Positions 32,826 to 42,944 of a DNA stretch of 64,000 nucleotides are shown here, in pieces. Position numbers and translations under genes: made by a program. Position 1 is the stretch's first letter. Every line of letters starts with the position of its first letter. Under the pieces are notes generated by a model, which worked only from the letters and a program-made list of their open reading frames with translations, ran no database searches and was not told where the DNA came from. Location of the stretch: NCBI GenBank assembly GCA_944376295.1, contig CALWCE010000006.1, positions 62,001 through 126,000 on the forward strand, in the 5' to 3' direction. The DNA is from an uncultured Clostridia bacterium. GTDB taxonomy: Bacteria > Bacillota > Clostridia > Christensenellales > Borkfalkiaceae.

Positions 32826-33833
32826 TCATTGGAGCGCGGCGGCAACGCGCCGGGCAAGGGAGTTGTCGACGAGCGCCCGATGGTCCGCGCGTTCGGGAAG
32901 TTCGCCCGCGCTCTCGATGATGTCCTGCAAACGGTCGAAACTCTCTTCGGAGAGCGTCATGTCGGGCTGCCAGGCGGAGATCGAACGATAGCTTTCGACG
33001 CTGACGGCGAGCGATCCCTGCGAGGTGGAGGGGAAGTGGGGGAGAAGGTACTGAGCGACGGTCATCGCGGGCTCGTTCTCCGCAAAGTCGATGGCGCGCA
33101 TGACGGCGCGGAGGAAGCCTTCGGCGGCCTCCGTGTTTTCGTCGAGCCACGAGCGTTTGGCGATATAGGCGGTGTAGGGGACTTCGCCCGACGCTTCGCC
33201 CACGGCGGCGACGACATAGCCCTTGCCCGCCGCCTCGTATTCGGAAGCCGTCGGTTCGAACATCGTGCAGTAGTCGGCAACGCCCGATTCGAAAGCGCCC
33301 GTCATCAGGTTGAAAGCGACGTCGTAGTTGAGCGTCACTTTGTCTTGGATGCCGTGCTCTTTTAAGATATATTCAAAGGTCATGGCGGGAACGCCGCCCT
33401 TTCTGCCCGCGAGCACTTCTTTCCCTGCGAGGTCTTCCCATGAGAAGTCGGGCTCGTCGGTGCGGGAGACGAGGAAGGAGCCGTCGCGGCGGGTGAGCTG
33501 GCCGAAGACGGTGGGGACGTCCGTGGTGCCGCCGAGGAGCACATAGATGGCCGCTTCGGGGCCGCAGAAGCCGATGTCGGCATCGCCCGAGAGGACGGCT
33601 GCCATCACCTTGTCGGCGCCGCCGCCGTTCGTGAGTTCGATCCTGATGTTTTCCTCTTCAAAATAGCCGAGGGAGTCGGCAAGGTACATGGGCGCATAGA
33701 ACACCGAGTGGGTGACTTCGTTGACGCGGATGAGCGTGACATCATCCTCCTGTTCTTCGGTGCAGGCGGAAAGGGGGAGGAGCGCGAAGAGCGCCGCTAA
33801 GGGAAGCAAGATGAGACGGGAAAGCTTTGACAT
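32826..33833 (-). CDS. ABC transporter substrate-binding lipoprotein, NMT1/SsuA type
   Basis: The product has 335 residues from the ATG at 33833, behind GGAGGTCCCC. The signal ends in the lipobox LSAC. The fold signature is seen in [40 protein letters not shown] and [17 protein letters not shown], as in SsuA/NMT1-like proteins that bind sulfonates, aromatic sulfonates, riboflavin or thiamine pyrimidine. The Cys-rich motif of the eukaryotic THI5 enzymes is absent. No TPP or FMN riboswitch is visible upstream, so the ligand is open. First gene of the three-gene operon, divergent from valS. Confidence 0.87.
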   Translation of the reverse strand: MSKLSRLILLPLAALFALLPLSACTEEQEDDVTLIRVNEVTHSVFYAPMYLADSLGYFEEENIRIELTNGGGADKVMAAVLSGDADIGFCGPEAAIYVLLGGTTDVPTVFGQLTRRDGSFLVSRTDEPDFSWEDLAGKEVLAGRKGGVPAMTFEYILKEHGIQDKVTLNYDVAFNLMTGAFESGVADYCTMFEPTASEYEAAGKGYVVAAVGEASGEVPYTAYIAKRSWLDENTEAAEGFLRAVMRAIDFAENEPAMTVAQYLLPHFPSTSQGSLAVSVESYRSISAWQPDMTLSEESFDRLQDIIESAGELPERADHRALVDNSLARRVAAALQ

Positions 33834-33926
33834 GGGGACCTCCGTTTGGAAGGCGGCCGCCGCACGGGGCGGGGCGCGCATCTTCAGATTTTGGCAATAA
33901 TATATCGTATGCGAGGGGCGCTTTCA

Positions 33927-33955
33927 TTGACAACGCAGAAAAATTCATGTATAAT
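33927..33955 (+). promoter_or_regulatory. Promoter of valS
   Basis: TTGACA (33927-33932), 17-bp spacer, TATAAT (33950-33955). No T-box leader follows. Confidence 0.85.
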
Positions 33956-33989
33956 GGGAAGCTGTATTACACTTTTTCGGGTGATAAAG

Positions 33990-36620
33990 ATGAAAGAGAT
34001 GCAAACGACGTACGATCCCAAACAATTTGAGGATCGCATCTACGCGGATTGGCAGGAAAACGGCTGCTTCCGCGCCGAGATAGACGAAGGGAAAGTTCCC
34101 TTCTCGCTGATGATGCCGCCCCCCAACGTGACGGGGCAGCTGCACATGGGCCACGCCATGGACGAGACCATGCAGGACGTCATCACGCGCTTCAAGCGCA
34201 TGCAGGGGTATTCCGTCCTCTGGCTCCCCGGCACCGACCATGCCTCCATCGCGACGGAAGTCAAGATCGTCAATCAGCTCAAAGAAGAGGGGCTCACCAA
34301 AGAGGAGCTGGGGCGCGAGGGCTTTTTAGAGCGCGCCTGGGCGTGGAAGAACAAGTACGCGGGCCGCATCTGCGATCAGCTCAAAAAGCTCGGCTCTTCC
34401 TGCGACTGGACCCGCCTTGCCTTCACGATGGACGAGCGCTGCTCGAAGGCGGTGAGGGAAGCCTTCTTCCGCCTGTATGACAAGGGTCTCATCTACCGCG
34501 GCAGCCGCATCATCAACTGGTGCCCCGACTGCAAGACGGCGCTTTCGGACGCCGAAGTCGAGTACAGCGAGGACGCGGGCTTCTTCTGGCATTTCAGATA
34601 CCCCGTGGACGGCACGGACGAGTTTATCATCATCGCGACCACCCGTCCCGAGACCATGCTGGGCGATACCGCCGTCGCGGTGCATCCCGGCGACGCGCGC
34701 TATTCCGCTCTCGTCGGCAAGACGCTCACCCTGCCCCTCGTGGGGAGGAAGATCCCCCTCGTGGAGGACGAGTACGTCGATCCCGAATTCGGTACGGGCG
34801 CGGTGAAGATCACCCCCGCGCACGACCCCAACGACTTCGAAGTGGGGCTTAGGCACAATTTGCCCGTCATCCGCGTGATGAACGACGACGGCACGATGAA
34901 CGAGCTCGCGGGCGAATATGCGGGGCTCGACCGCTATGAAGCGAGAAAGCGCATCGTCGCCGATATGGAACAGCTCGGCTTTCTCGTCAAGGTGGAGCCG
35001 CACGCCCACAACGTGGGGCACTGCTACCGCTGCCATTCGACGGTGGAGCCCATCGTCTCCAAGCAGTGGTTCGTCAAGATGGCGCCCCTTGCAAAGCCCG
35101 CCATCGACGCCGTGATGAAGAACAAGACGAAGTTCGTGCCCGACCGCTTCGCGAAGATCTACTATAATTGGCTGGAAAACATCCGCGACTGGTGCATCTC
35201 CCGCCAGCTGTGGTGGGGGCACCGCATCCCCGTGTGGTACTGCGGCGACTGCGGCGAAGTCATCTGCTCGCGCGAGACGCCCTCCGTCTGTCCCAAGTGC
35301 GGCAGCGCGCACCTCACGCAGGACGAGGATGTGCTCGATACCTGGTTCTCTTCGGCGCTCTGGCCCTTCTCGACGCTGGGCTGGCCGGACAAGACCCCCG
35401 AATTTGAATATTTCTATCCCACCGACGTGCTCGTGACGGGTTACGACATCATCCCGTTCTGGGTGATGCGCATGATGTTCTCGGGCATCGAGCAGACGGG
35501 CAAAGTTCCCTTCCACGACGTGCTCATCCACGGGCTCGTGCGCGACGAGCAGGGCCGCAAGATGAGCAAGTCTCTGGGCAACGGCATCGACCCGCTCGAA
35601 GTCATCGACAAATACGGCGCAGACTCTCTACGCCTCTCGCTTTTGACCGGCGTTGCGCCCGGCAACGACACGCGCTTCACGGAAGCCAAGGTGGAGGCTT
35701 CGCGCAACTTCATCAACAAGGTGTGGAACGCCGCGCGCTTCGTCCTCATGAACGTCAAGGACGAGGCGGTGCCGCCTCTTTCCGAAGTCAGGCTGCAGCC
35801 CGCCGACCGCTGGATCATCTCCCGCCTCATGGCGACGGTGCGCGAAGTGACCGTCTCCTTGCAGAAGTACGACCTCGGTATCGCTGCGGACAAGCTGAGC
35901 GACTTCGTCTGGAACGACTTCTGCGACTGGTATATCGAGCTTTCGAAGCCCGCCCTCTACGGCGACGATGCCGAAAAGAGGAAGGGGGCGCTCTCGGTGC
36001 TTTTGTATGTGCTCGACAACGCGCTGCGCCTGCTGCATCCCTTCATCCCCTTCGTCACGGAGGAGATCTACAGCTATCTTCCCGGAGGGCACGGCCGCAT
36101 CATCTCGGCAGAGTTCCCGCGTTATGTCGGAAAGCTCGCCTATAAGAAGGAGGCGAAGGCGTTCGAGGGCGTCATCGGGCTCATCAAGACGGTGCGCGCG
36201 ATGAAGGTGGCGGTCAACTGCCCGCCTTCGCGCAAAGTGCACATCTATCTCGTGACCGATTGTAAGCGGCTCGTTTCGCTCAACCGCCAGTCCATCCTGC
36301 GCCTCGCGGGCGCGAGCGCCGTAGAGACCGTCGAAAGCGGCGCGGCGGCGGGGAGCAAAGCCGTCTCGCAGGTGTGCGATCTCGGGCAGGTGTTCATCCC
36401 GCTCGGGGAGCTCGTCGACCTCGAAGAGGAGAAGAAGCGCCTTGAAAAGGAGCTCGAACGCGTGACGGGGGAGATCGCCCGCGCGAACGGCAAGCTCGCC
36501 AACCAGGGGTTCATCTCCAAAGCGCCCAAAAAGCTCGTCGACGACGAGCGGGCAAAGCTTGAGAAGTTCCTCGACATGAAGGAAAAGATCGAAGCACAGC
36601 TCAAAGAGCTGGAAGCTTGA
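33990..36620 (+). CDS. valS: Valyl-tRNA synthetase
   Basis: The product has 876 residues. I take the ATG at 33990 ([20 protein letters not shown]), 35 bases after the promoter; the ATG at 33999 is an alternative. The class I motifs are [11 protein letters not shown] (about 46) and [11 protein letters not shown] (about 521). The CP1 editing domain ([20 protein letters not shown], about 212) and a zinc-type pair (CGDCGEVI...CPKCG, about 415-440) are present. The C-terminal 70 residues form the tRNA-binding coiled coil ([20 protein letters not shown]). It charges tRNA-Val and edits threonine mischarging. Confidence 0.97.
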   Translation: MKEMQTTYDPKQFEDRIYADWQENGCFRAEIDEGKVPFSLMMPPPNVTGQLHMGHAMDETMQDVITRFKRMQGYSVLWLPGTDHASIATEVKIVNQLKEEGLTKEELGREGFLERAWAWKNKYAGRICDQLKKLGSSCDWTRLAFTMDERCSKAVREAFFRLYDKGLIYRGSRIINWCPDCKTALSDAEVEYSEDAGFFWHFRYPVDGTDEFIIIATTRPETMLGDTAVAVHPGDARYSALVGKTLTLPLVGRKIPLVEDEYVDPEFGTGAVKITPAHDPNDFEVGLRHNLPVIRVMNDDGTMNELAGEYAGLDRYEARKRIVADMEQLGFLVKVEPHAHNVGHCYRCHSTVEPIVSKQWFVKMAPLAKPAIDAVMKNKTKFVPDRFAKIYYNWLENIRDWCISRQLWWGHRIPVWYCGDCGEVICSRETPSVCPKCGSAHLTQDEDVLDTWFSSALWPFSTLGWPDKTPEFEYFYPTDVLVTGYDIIPFWVMRMMFSGIEQTGKVPFHDVLIHGLVRDEQGRKMSKSLGNGIDPLEVIDKYGADSLRLSLLTGVAPGNDTRFTEAKVEASRNFINKVWNAARFVLMNVKDEAVPPLSEVRLQPADRWIISRLMATVREVTVSLQKYDLGIAADKLSDFVWNDFCDWYIELSKPALYGDDAEKRKGALSVLLYVLDNALRLLHPFIPFVTEEIYSYLPGGHGRIISAEFPRYVGKLAYKKEAKAFEGVIGLIKTVRAMKVAVNCPPSRKVHIYLVTDCKRLVSLNRQSILRLAGASAVETVESGAAAGSKAVSQVCDLGQVFIPLGELVDLEEEKKRLEKELERVTGEIARANGKLANQGFISKAPKKLVDDERAKLEKFLDMKEKIEAQLKELEA

Positions 36621-36636
36621 CTTGTTTGAAGTAATG

Positions 36637-36671
36637 GGCGCCGCCCGCGGCAAAATGCCGCGGGCGGCGCC
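36637..36671 (+). terminator. Terminator of valS
   Basis: A perfect 16-bp GC stem (36637-36652 with 36656-36671), three-base loop, then TTCCTTTC. Confidence 0.8.
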
Positions 36672-36780
36672 TTCCTTTCGCGGAAAATGACTCAAAATGA
36701 CAGAAAAAGAGGGGTGTTCACGCAATGACGGGGCGGGATGTATTTTTTTGTACTTTGCGGAAGAAACTGCCCTCAAACAG

Positions 36781-36809
36781 TTGACAAGCGCTTTGAGATT
36801 TGGTAGAAT
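36781..36809 (+). promoter_or_regulatory. Promoter of rex
   Basis: TTGACA (36781-36786), 17-bp spacer, TAGAAT (36804-36809). Confidence 0.8.
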
Positions 36810-36812
36810 GTA

Positions 36813-36834
36813 AATCGATAAAAAAATATCGATT
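36813..36834. promoter_or_regulatory. Palindromic operator candidate before rex
   Basis: AATCGATA (36813-36820) and TATCGATT (36827-36834) are perfect inverted arms six bases apart, just after the -10 box. Rex proteins bind palindromes here and often repress themselves. The sequence differs from the usual TTGTTAA-N4-TTAACAA site, so the assignment rests on position and symmetry. Confidence 0.5.
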
Positions 36835-36846
36835 CGAGGTGACAGG

Positions 36847-37485
36847 GTGGAGGGCAAGACGGCGGAAATTTCCAAAGCGGCGTTCCTCCGCTTCCCTGCC
36901 TATCTTCGCTATCTGAAGGCGGAAGAGGCGGCGGGAGTGGGGTACGTCTCTTCTTCGGAGATCGCCGAGGACATGCACCTTTCCGCCGTGTGCGTGAGGA
37001 AGGACCTGGCGCTCGTCGCGTCCGAACCAGGGAAGCCGCGCTTGGGTTTTGCCGTGGGGAAGCTCATCGGGGATCTCGAGCGGGCGCTCGGGTATCACCT
37101 GAAGACGCATGCCTGCGTCGTGGGCGCGGGGCGGCTCGGAAGGGCGTTCCTCGTCTATGACGGCTTCGAGCATTACGGCATCGACGTCGTCGCCGCGTTC
37201 GATATTTCTCCCGCGCAGGTGGGGGCGCTCCGGGGCAAGCCCATCTATCCCATGGAGCGGCTCAAAGAGATCGCAGAGCGTGAAAATGTGCGGCTCGGAA
37301 TCCTCACCGTTCCCGGCGAAGCGGCGCAGCAGGCGTGCGACGCGATGGTGGAGGCGGGCATCACGGCAATTTTGAGCTTTGCGCCCGCGTATGTGCGCGT
37401 TCCCGAAGGGGTGACGCTGCGCTGCGAGGATCTTGCGGCATCGCTCGCCTCTCTCTCGGCGGAGACCGAAAAGAGCGGCGCTTGA
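36847..37485 (+). CDS. rex: Redox-sensing transcriptional repressor Rex
   Basis: The product has 212 residues starting at a GTG (36847) behind GAGGTGACAGG. Residues 1-80 are the winged helix (RFPAYLRYLKAEEAAG, VSSSEIAEDMHLSAVCVRKDL). Residues 85-200 form a Rossmann fold with VVGAGRLGRAFL (about 96-107), which reads NADH against NAD+. High NADH releases it from DNA and turns on fermentative genes. It sits 44 bases before adhE and upstream of the hydrogenase gene, the NADH and reductant disposal genes it would control. Confidence 0.95.
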   Translation: MEGKTAEISKAAFLRFPAYLRYLKAEEAAGVGYVSSSEIAEDMHLSAVCVRKDLALVASEPGKPRLGFAVGKLIGDLERALGYHLKTHACVVGAGRLGRAFLVYDGFEHYGIDVVAAFDISPAQVGALRGKPIYPMERLKEIAERENVRLGILTVPGEAAQQACDAMVEAGITAILSFAPAYVRVPEGVTLRCEDLAASLASLSAETEKSGA

Positions 37486-37529
37486 AAAAAGGCAATATTT
37501 AAATCAGCAAAATATATCGGAGGTATCAC

Positions 37530-40142
37530 ATGAAAGACTTTATCGTCAACGATGAGGAATCGCTCGAAAAGCTCTTGGCGCGTGTCAGGGCGGCTCAGGC
37601 GAAGTACGCCACCTACACGCAGGAGCAGGTGGACAAGATCTTCTTCGCGGCGGCGCTCGCTGCGAACAAGATGCGTCTTCCTCTCGCGAAGATGGCAGTC
37701 GAAGAGACGGGCATGGGCGTTGTAGAGGACAAGGTCATCAAGAACAATTACGCGGCCGAGTACATCTACAACAAGTATAAGGACGTCAAGACCTGCGGCG
37801 TCGTGGAACGCGACGAAGGCTTCGGCTATACGAAGGTCGCAGAGCCCGTCGGCGTCGTCGCTGCGGTCATCCCCACGACCAACCCCACGTCCACCGCGAT
37901 CTTCAAGTGCCTCATCTGCCTGAAGACGAGGAACGCGCTCATCATCTCGCCCCATCCCCGTGCAAAGCAGTGTACGATCGAAGCGGCGAAGATCGTCCTC
38001 GAGGCGGCAGTCAAAGCGGGTGCCCCCGAAGACATCATCGGCTGGATCGATCAGCCCACCGTGCCCCTTTCGGGCATGATCATGAGAGAGGCGGACCTCA
38101 TCCTTGCGACGGGCGGTCCCGGCATGGTCAAGGCGGCATACTCCTCCGGCAAGCCCGCAGTCGGCGTCGGCGCAGGCAACACGCCCGCCGTCATCGATTC
38201 CTCTGCGGACATCAAGCTCGCGGCTTCCTCCATCCTGCACTCCAAGACGTTCGATAACGGCATGATCTGCGCTTCCGAGCAGTCGGTCATCGTCCTCAAA
38301 GACGTCTACGACGAGTTCAAGAAGGAGATGGCGCTCCGCGGCGCTTACTTCCTCACCCCCGAAGAGACGGACAAGGTGAGAAAGACCATCATCATCAACG
38401 GCGCGCTCAACGCGAAGATCGTCGGCCAGAGCGCCTGCAAGATCGCAGAACTTTCGGGCTTCACGGCGCCCGAGGGCAGCAAAGTGCTCGTCGGTGAAGT
38501 CGAGTCCGTCGACATCTCCGAAGAGTTCGCGCACGAGAAGCTCTCGCCCGTGCTTGCAATGTACAAGGCGGAGGACTTCGAGGACGCCGTCGCCAAGGCA
38601 GACCGCCTCATCAAGGACGGCGGTCTCGGTCACACCTCCTCGCTCTATGTCAATGTCGAGACGGGTCAGGACAAGATCGAGCGTTTCCGCTCCGTCATGA
38701 AGACCTGCCGTATCGTCATCAACACGCCTTCTTCGCACGGCGGTATCGGCGATCTTTACAACTTCAAGATGACGCCTTCGCTCACCCTCGGCTGCGGCTC
38801 GTGGGGCGGCAACTCCGTCTCGGAGAACGTCGGCGTCAAGCACCTCATCAATTACAAAACCGTTGCGGAAAGGAAGGAAAATATGCTGTGGTTCAGAGCT
38901 CCCGAAAAGGTCTATTTCAAGCGCGGATGCCTCGGAGTTGCCCTCAAGGAACTCGGACATCAGGTCTACAATAAGAAGAAGGCGTTCATCGTCACCGACG
39001 GATTCCTCTATCAGAGCGGCTTCACCAAGAAGATCACCGATATCCTCGACGCAGAGGGCATCACGCACGCGACCTTCTTCAACGTCACGCCCGATCCCAC
39101 GCTCGCCTGCGCGAACGAAGGCGTCAAGCAGATGCGCGACTTCGCTCCCGACGTCATCATTGCGGTCGGCGGCGGTTCGCCCATGGACGCAGCCAAGATC
39201 ATGTGGGTGATGTATGAGCATCCCGACGTCGACTTCCAGGATATGGCGATGCGCTTCATCGATATCCGCAAGAGAGTTTACACCTTCCCTCACATGGGCG
39301 ACAAGGCGCTCTTCGTCGCCATCCCCACGACGGCAGGTACGGGCTCCGAAGTCACGCCCTTCGCCGTCATCACCGATGAGAAGACGGGGACCAAGTATCC
39401 TCTTGCCGACTATGAGCTCATGCCCGACGTCGCGATCGTCGACGCAGACCTCATGATGAACATCCCCAAGGGGCTTACGTCCTGCTCGGGTATCGACGCG
39501 ATGAGCCATGCGCTCGAAGCGATCGCTTCCGTCATGGCGACCGACTTCACGAACGGCATCGCAAAAGAAGCTGCCCGCCTCATCTTCGAGTATCTGCCCC
39601 GCGCATACGAGAAGGGCGCGCACGACGCAGAAGCGCGCGAGAGGATGGCAAATGCTTCCTGCATGGCAGGTATGGCGTTTGCGAATGCCTTCCTCGGCGT
39701 CTGCCACTCCATGGCGCACAAGCTCGGCTCCTACTGGCACATCCCTCACGGCATGGCGAACTCGCTCATGCTCGAAGAGGTCATCCGCTTCAACAGCTCG
39801 GAAGCTCCCGCCAAGATGGGCACCTTCCCTCAGTACGCGTATCCTCAGTGCAAGGCACGCTATGCGGACGTCGCCCGCTATGTCGGCTGCACGGGCGCCA
39901 ATGACGACGAGCTCGTCGAAGCGCTCATCGCAAAGCTGCACGAGCTGCAGGCGGCGATCGGCCAGCCCAAGACCATTCAGGAAGCGCTGCAGGGCAAGGT
40001 CACCGAAGAGCAGTTCCTCGACCGTCTCGATCAGATGACCGAGGATGCGTTCGACGATCAGTGCACGGGCGCCAACCCCAGATACCCGCTCATGAGCGAG
40101 ATCAAGCAGATGTATCTCAACGCTTATTACGGCAGAAAGTAA
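37530..40142 (+). CDS. adhE: Bifunctional acetaldehyde-CoA/alcohol dehydrogenase
   Basis: The product has 870 residues; ATCGGAGGTATCAC precedes the ATG. The N-terminal half (1-440) is a CoA-acylating aldehyde dehydrogenase with the catalytic Cys in [11 protein letters not shown] (about 247) and [13 protein letters not shown]. The C-terminal half (450-870) is an iron alcohol dehydrogenase with [27 protein letters not shown] and the metal ligands in [11 protein letters not shown] and [16 protein letters not shown]. It reduces acetyl-CoA to ethanol and regenerates two NAD+. It follows rex and is probably its main target. Confidence 0.97.
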   Translation: MKDFIVNDEESLEKLLARVRAAQAKYATYTQEQVDKIFFAAALAANKMRLPLAKMAVEETGMGVVEDKVIKNNYAAEYIYNKYKDVKTCGVVERDEGFGYTKVAEPVGVVAAVIPTTNPTSTAIFKCLICLKTRNALIISPHPRAKQCTIEAAKIVLEAAVKAGAPEDIIGWIDQPTVPLSGMIMREADLILATGGPGMVKAAYSSGKPAVGVGAGNTPAVIDSSADIKLAASSILHSKTFDNGMICASEQSVIVLKDVYDEFKKEMALRGAYFLTPEETDKVRKTIIINGALNAKIVGQSACKIAELSGFTAPEGSKVLVGEVESVDISEEFAHEKLSPVLAMYKAEDFEDAVAKADRLIKDGGLGHTSSLYVNVETGQDKIERFRSVMKTCRIVINTPSSHGGIGDLYNFKMTPSLTLGCGSWGGNSVSENVGVKHLINYKTVAERKENMLWFRAPEKVYFKRGCLGVALKELGHQVYNKKKAFIVTDGFLYQSGFTKKITDILDAEGITHATFFNVTPDPTLACANEGVKQMRDFAPDVIIAVGGGSPMDAAKIMWVMYEHPDVDFQDMAMRFIDIRKRVYTFPHMGDKALFVAIPTTAGTGSEVTPFAVITDEKTGTKYPLADYELMPDVAIVDADLMMNIPKGLTSCSGIDAMSHALEAIASVMATDFTNGIAKEAARLIFEYLPRAYEKGAHDAEARERMANASCMAGMAFANAFLGVCHSMAHKLGSYWHIPHGMANSLMLEEVIRFNSSEAPAKMGTFPQYAYPQCKARYADVARYVGCTGANDDELVEALIAKLHELQAAIGQPKTIQEALQGKVTEEQFLDRLDQMTEDAFDDQCTGANPRYPLMSEIKQMYLNAYYGRK

Positions 40143-40158
40143 CAAAAAATGCGAACGC

Positions 40159-40185
40159 CGGGGCAGGGGAGTTTCCTCTGCCCCG
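40159..40185 (+). terminator. Hairpin between adhE and the hydrogenase gene
   Basis: An 11-bp stem with one G-T pair (40159-40169 with 40175-40185), not followed by a T-run. It may weaken read-through or stabilise the upstream mRNA rather than fully stop transcription. Confidence 0.5.
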
Positions 40186-40215
40186 ACTTCGGCTCAAAAT
40201 GAAGGAGACAGTGAA

Positions 40216-41727
40216 ATGAGAGGTATCAATACTTCGGTCACCAAACTGAGAAGAAAGATCTTTGTCGAAGTCGCCAAGGTCGCATATCTTGTGGATGACG
40301 AGAACGTCAACAGCGCCATCGAGGCGATCCCTTACACCATCTCCCCGACGGAGGTGCCGCAGTACCGCGAGAGCATCTACCGCGAGCGCGCCATCGCCTC
40401 CGAACGCGTGCGCCTCGCTCTCGGCATGTCGCTCCGCCCGCAGGACAGGCCCGTCCACATCACGGCGGGGCTGGATGCGAGCAATATCTCCGACCAGTAC
40501 TACGAGCCTCCGCTCATGCAGGTCATTCCCTCGGCGTGCGACAAGTGCGAGGACAACGTCTATGAAGTGAGCAACCAGTGCCGCGGCTGCGTGTCGCGTG
40601 CGTGCATGGCGGTCTGCCCCAAGGGTGCCATCTCCATCGGCAAGGACGGCAAGACGGTCATCGACCGCGAGAAGTGCATCAAGTGCGGCAAGTGCAAGGC
40701 TGCCTGCCCGTACGACGCCATCGCCCATAAGGTGCGCCCCTGTGCGGACGCGTGCGGCGTCAAGGCGATCTCGAGCGATCCTCTGGGCAGGGCTTCCATC
40801 GATCCCAAAAAATGCGTGGGCTGCGGTCAGTGCATGGTGAGCTGCCCGTTCGGCGCCATTGCCGATAAGTCGCAGATCTTCCAGCTCGGGCGCGCCATTC
40901 GCCGCGGGGATAAGGTTGTCGCCATCGTGGCGCCCGCCATCGTGGGGCAGTTCGGCCCCAAGGCGACGCTGTGGCGCATCAAGGCCGCCCTCAAAGACAT
41001 CGGCTTTACCGAAGTTTTCGAGGTCGCGCACGGCGCGGACGTGGGGGCTTCCACCGAGGCGCACCACTATGCGACGGAGGTCGTGACTGGCAAGCTTCCT
41101 TTCCTTCTCACCTCCTGCTGCCCCGCATGGAGCATGCTCGCAAAGACGCAGTTCCCCGACATGGTGGACAAAGTTTCGAGCGCTCTGACGCCCATGGTCG
41201 CGACGGCGCGTTCCGTCAAGCAGAGGATGCCCGACGCGCGCGTCATCTTCGTCGGCCCGTGCGCGGCGAAAAAGCTCGAAGCGATGCGCCGTACCGTGCG
41301 TTCGGACGTCGACTTCGTCATCACGTTCGAAGAGCTTGCCGCGATCTTCGAGGCGGCGGGCATCGACTTTGAGACATACACCAAGGAAGATCCCATCCAC
41401 GACGCTTCGGGCGCGGGCAGGGGATACGGCGTTGCGGGAGGGGTCTCCCACGCGATCGAGGAGTGCGTGCGCGAGTACTACCCCGGGGTCGAAGTCAAGA
41501 TCGAACACGCGGAAGGGCTCGTCGAATGCAAGAAGATGCTCATGCTCGCAAAGGCGGGCAAGAAGAACGGCTGCCTGATCGAAGGCATGGGGTGCTTCGG
41601 GGGCTGCGTCGCGGGCGCGGGCGTCAATATCCCCGTCGAGAAGGGCGCCGCTGCGGTGCAGAAGTTCGTGCAAGATTCCACGAATAAGCTTCCCCCGAAG
41701 GAGCTTTACGAGATCCAGCTGCCCTAA
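40216..41727 (+). CDS. [FeFe]-hydrogenase, group B type
   Basis: The product has 503 residues; GAAGGAGACAGTGAA precedes the ATG. An unassigned N-terminal domain of about 95 residues is followed by cysteine clusters: CRGCVSRACMAVCP, CIKCGKCKAACP and CVGCGQCMVSCP (about 120-215), for [4Fe-4S] centres. The H-cluster motifs are TSCCPAW (Cys 301-302), GPCAAKK (Cys 349) and GMGCFGGC (Cys 460 and 464). The TSCCPAW and GPCAAKK forms are those of group B enzymes rather than the well-studied group A CpI type. It would oxidise reduced ferredoxin to H2 in the cytoplasm. HydE, HydF and HydG maturases are not in the window. Placed behind rex-adhE. Confidence 0.93.
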   Translation: MRGINTSVTKLRRKIFVEVAKVAYLVDDENVNSAIEAIPYTISPTEVPQYRESIYRERAIASERVRLALGMSLRPQDRPVHITAGLDASNISDQYYEPPLMQVIPSACDKCEDNVYEVSNQCRGCVSRACMAVCPKGAISIGKDGKTVIDREKCIKCGKCKAACPYDAIAHKVRPCADACGVKAISSDPLGRASIDPKKCVGCGQCMVSCPFGAIADKSQIFQLGRAIRRGDKVVAIVAPAIVGQFGPKATLWRIKAALKDIGFTEVFEVAHGADVGASTEAHHYATEVVTGKLPFLLTSCCPAWSMLAKTQFPDMVDKVSSALTPMVATARSVKQRMPDARVIFVGPCAAKKLEAMRRTVRSDVDFVITFEELAAIFEAAGIDFETYTKEDPIHDASGAGRGYGVAGGVSHAIEECVREYYPGVEVKIEHAEGLVECKKMLMLAKAGKKNGCLIEGMGCFGGCVAGAGVNIPVEKGAAAVQKFVQDSTNKLPPKELYEIQLP

Positions 41728-41767
41728 ACTTCAGGATATTGCTAAAATAAAACGCATTTTTCGGCAA

Positions 41768-41795
41768 TTAGCATAGTACTATGCGTGGCGTAATA
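41768..41795 (+). repeat. Copy D of the repeated motif
   Basis: TTAGCATAGTACTATG followed by CGTGGCGTAATA lies after the hydrogenase gene and before its terminator. CATAGTACTATG is a perfect 12-bp palindrome. Confidence 0.7.
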
Positions 41796-41801
41796 TCTAA
41801 A

Positions 41802-41837
41802 AACAGGCGTTTCCCGTGCGGAGGCGTCTGTTTTTTT
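41802..41837 (+). terminator. Terminator of the hydrogenase gene
   Basis: An 8-bp stem with one G-T pair (41802-41809 with 41825-41832) ending in a seven-base T-run. Confidence 0.75.
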
Positions 41838-41842
41838 ACGAA

Positions 41843-41869
41843 AAAGCGGCAGGAACTTCCTGCCGCTTT
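41843..41869 (-). terminator. Terminator of rplI
   Basis: A perfect 12-bp stem (41843-41854 with 41858-41869) that runs into TTTTT on the minus strand. Confidence 0.85.
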
Positions 41870-41892
41870 GTGTGTTTTGAAATGAGCCGCGC

Positions 41893-42336
41893 TTATTCTG
41901 CGACGACCTTGACTTTGATCTTGGCGGTAACGCCCTCCATGAGGCGCACTTCCGCGCTGAAATCGCCGACGTTCTTGATGTTCTCCTTCAAAGAGATCTT
42001 CTTCTTGTCGATCTCATAGCCCTGCGCTTCGAGGGCGGAGGCGATTTGCGCCGTCGTGACCGAGCCGAACACCCTGCCGTTTTCGCCCGCCTTGATGGCG
42101 ACGGTGACTTCCGCGCCGTTGAGCTTCGCCGCAAGTTCCTTCTGCGCCTTGACATACTCCGCGCGGTGGAATTCGTCTGCGATGCGGCGCTGCGTGATCT
42201 CGTTGATGCCGCTCGTCGTGGCGACTTCGGCAAGCCCCTTTTTGAGGAGGAAATTTCTTGCGTACCCGTCCGAAACTTCGACAAGATCGCCCTTTTTGCC
42301 CGTGCCTTTGACATCTGCTTTCAAAATGACTTTCAT
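41893..42336 (-). CDS. rplI: Ribosomal protein bL9
   Basis: The product has 147 residues from the ATG at 42336, behind AAAAGGAGAACCACC. The N-terminal RNA-binding domain MKVILKADVKGTGKKGDLVE and GYARNFLLKKGLAEVAT, the long connecting helix and the C-terminal domain (KAGENGRVFGSVTTAQIASA) are all as in bL9. It binds 23S rRNA near the L1 stalk. Here it is alone, without rpsF, ssb and rpsR, which often accompany it in other bacteria, and convergent with the hydrogenase gene. Confidence 0.97.
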   Translation of the reverse strand: MKVILKADVKGTGKKGDLVEVSDGYARNFLLKKGLAEVATTSGINEITQRRIADEFHRAEYVKAQKELAAKLNGAEVTVAIKAGENGRVFGSVTTAQIASALEAQGYEIDKKKISLKENIKNVGDFSAEVRLMEGVTAKIKVKVVAE

Positions 42337-42443
42337 GGTGGTTCTCCTTTTATAATATTTTACCAAAGGACGGGGGCTTTGTCAACGGGGTTTGGGATAA
42401 TTTTTGTGCTTTTGCGCATATTGACCTTGTGAGGAGGTGAAAT

Positions 42444-42602
42444 ATGGACCGTAATATGATCAACTGCGGCGTTTCGTGCGGCGTTTCGGAGTGCAAGTTC
42501 AATGTGGACGGCTGCCACTGCGAGCTGGAGACCATCCATGTGGGCAATACCTGCGACTGCGAGCACTGCACCTGCTGCGACAGCTTCCAGAAGAGGCACT
42601 GA
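42444..42602 (+). CDS. DUF1540 Cys-rich small protein
   Basis: The product has 52 residues (MDRNMINCGVSCGVSECKFN), with GAGGAGGTGAAAT before the ATG. Nine cysteines and two histidines are spaced as in DUF1540 (INCGVSCGVSECKFN, GCHC, then VGNTCDCEHCTCCDSF), a family common in spore-forming Clostridia and thought to bind metal. The function is unknown. A strong terminator follows at once. Confidence 0.85.
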   Translation: MDRNMINCGVSCGVSECKFNVDGCHCELETIHVGNTCDCEHCTCCDSFQKRH

Positions 42603-42607
42603 CGTCT

Positions 42608-42631
42608 CCCCCCTCACGGGGGGCTTTTTTT
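42608..42631 (+). terminator. Terminator of the DUF1540 gene
   Basis: CCCCCC (42608-42613) and GGGGGG (42618-42623) form a stem followed by C and a seven-base T-run. Confidence 0.85.
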
Positions 42632-42944
42632 GTGCCTTTTTGAGGAGCGGGCAGCCTTGAAAACAGGTCGACCGACATGGCGCGGCATGGCTCGGGGCGA
42701 ATAGTTTTTTCATAGCGGCACAAACTGCTGTCACAGCGCAGCTGTTTGAGATAGAGCCCGTTTGTTCGGGCGGGGCGTCTTTCGGTTTTTCGGGAGATGC
42801 CTGTTTTTTTGTCCGGAAAGTCGTAGGCATGGGCGCGGGAAAACGAGGGGCTTCGGGCGGGTTCGGGCGGATGAAGTCGGGCGGCGTGGGTGGGCGGCAT
42901 GGCGGACGTCATAAGCAAAGCGGGCTCCTGCATACAATGGGGGG
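42632..42944. other. Non-coding stretch
   Basis: No gene is supported: open frames here lack ribosome sites and have no protein-like composition. A TACAAT box at about 42932 may belong to a promoter for the next gene, but no matching -35 is evident. Nothing else was recognised. Confidence 0.5.

Noticed and set aside
33834-33926. TPP or FMN riboswitch for the NMT1/SsuA-type transporter
   Set aside because: The short gap between divergent genes holds no recognisable conserved riboswitch core.
42360-42830. A minus-strand open frame across the DUF1540 gene and the following gap
   Set aside because: It reads through a strong terminator and is antisense to a well-supported small gene.
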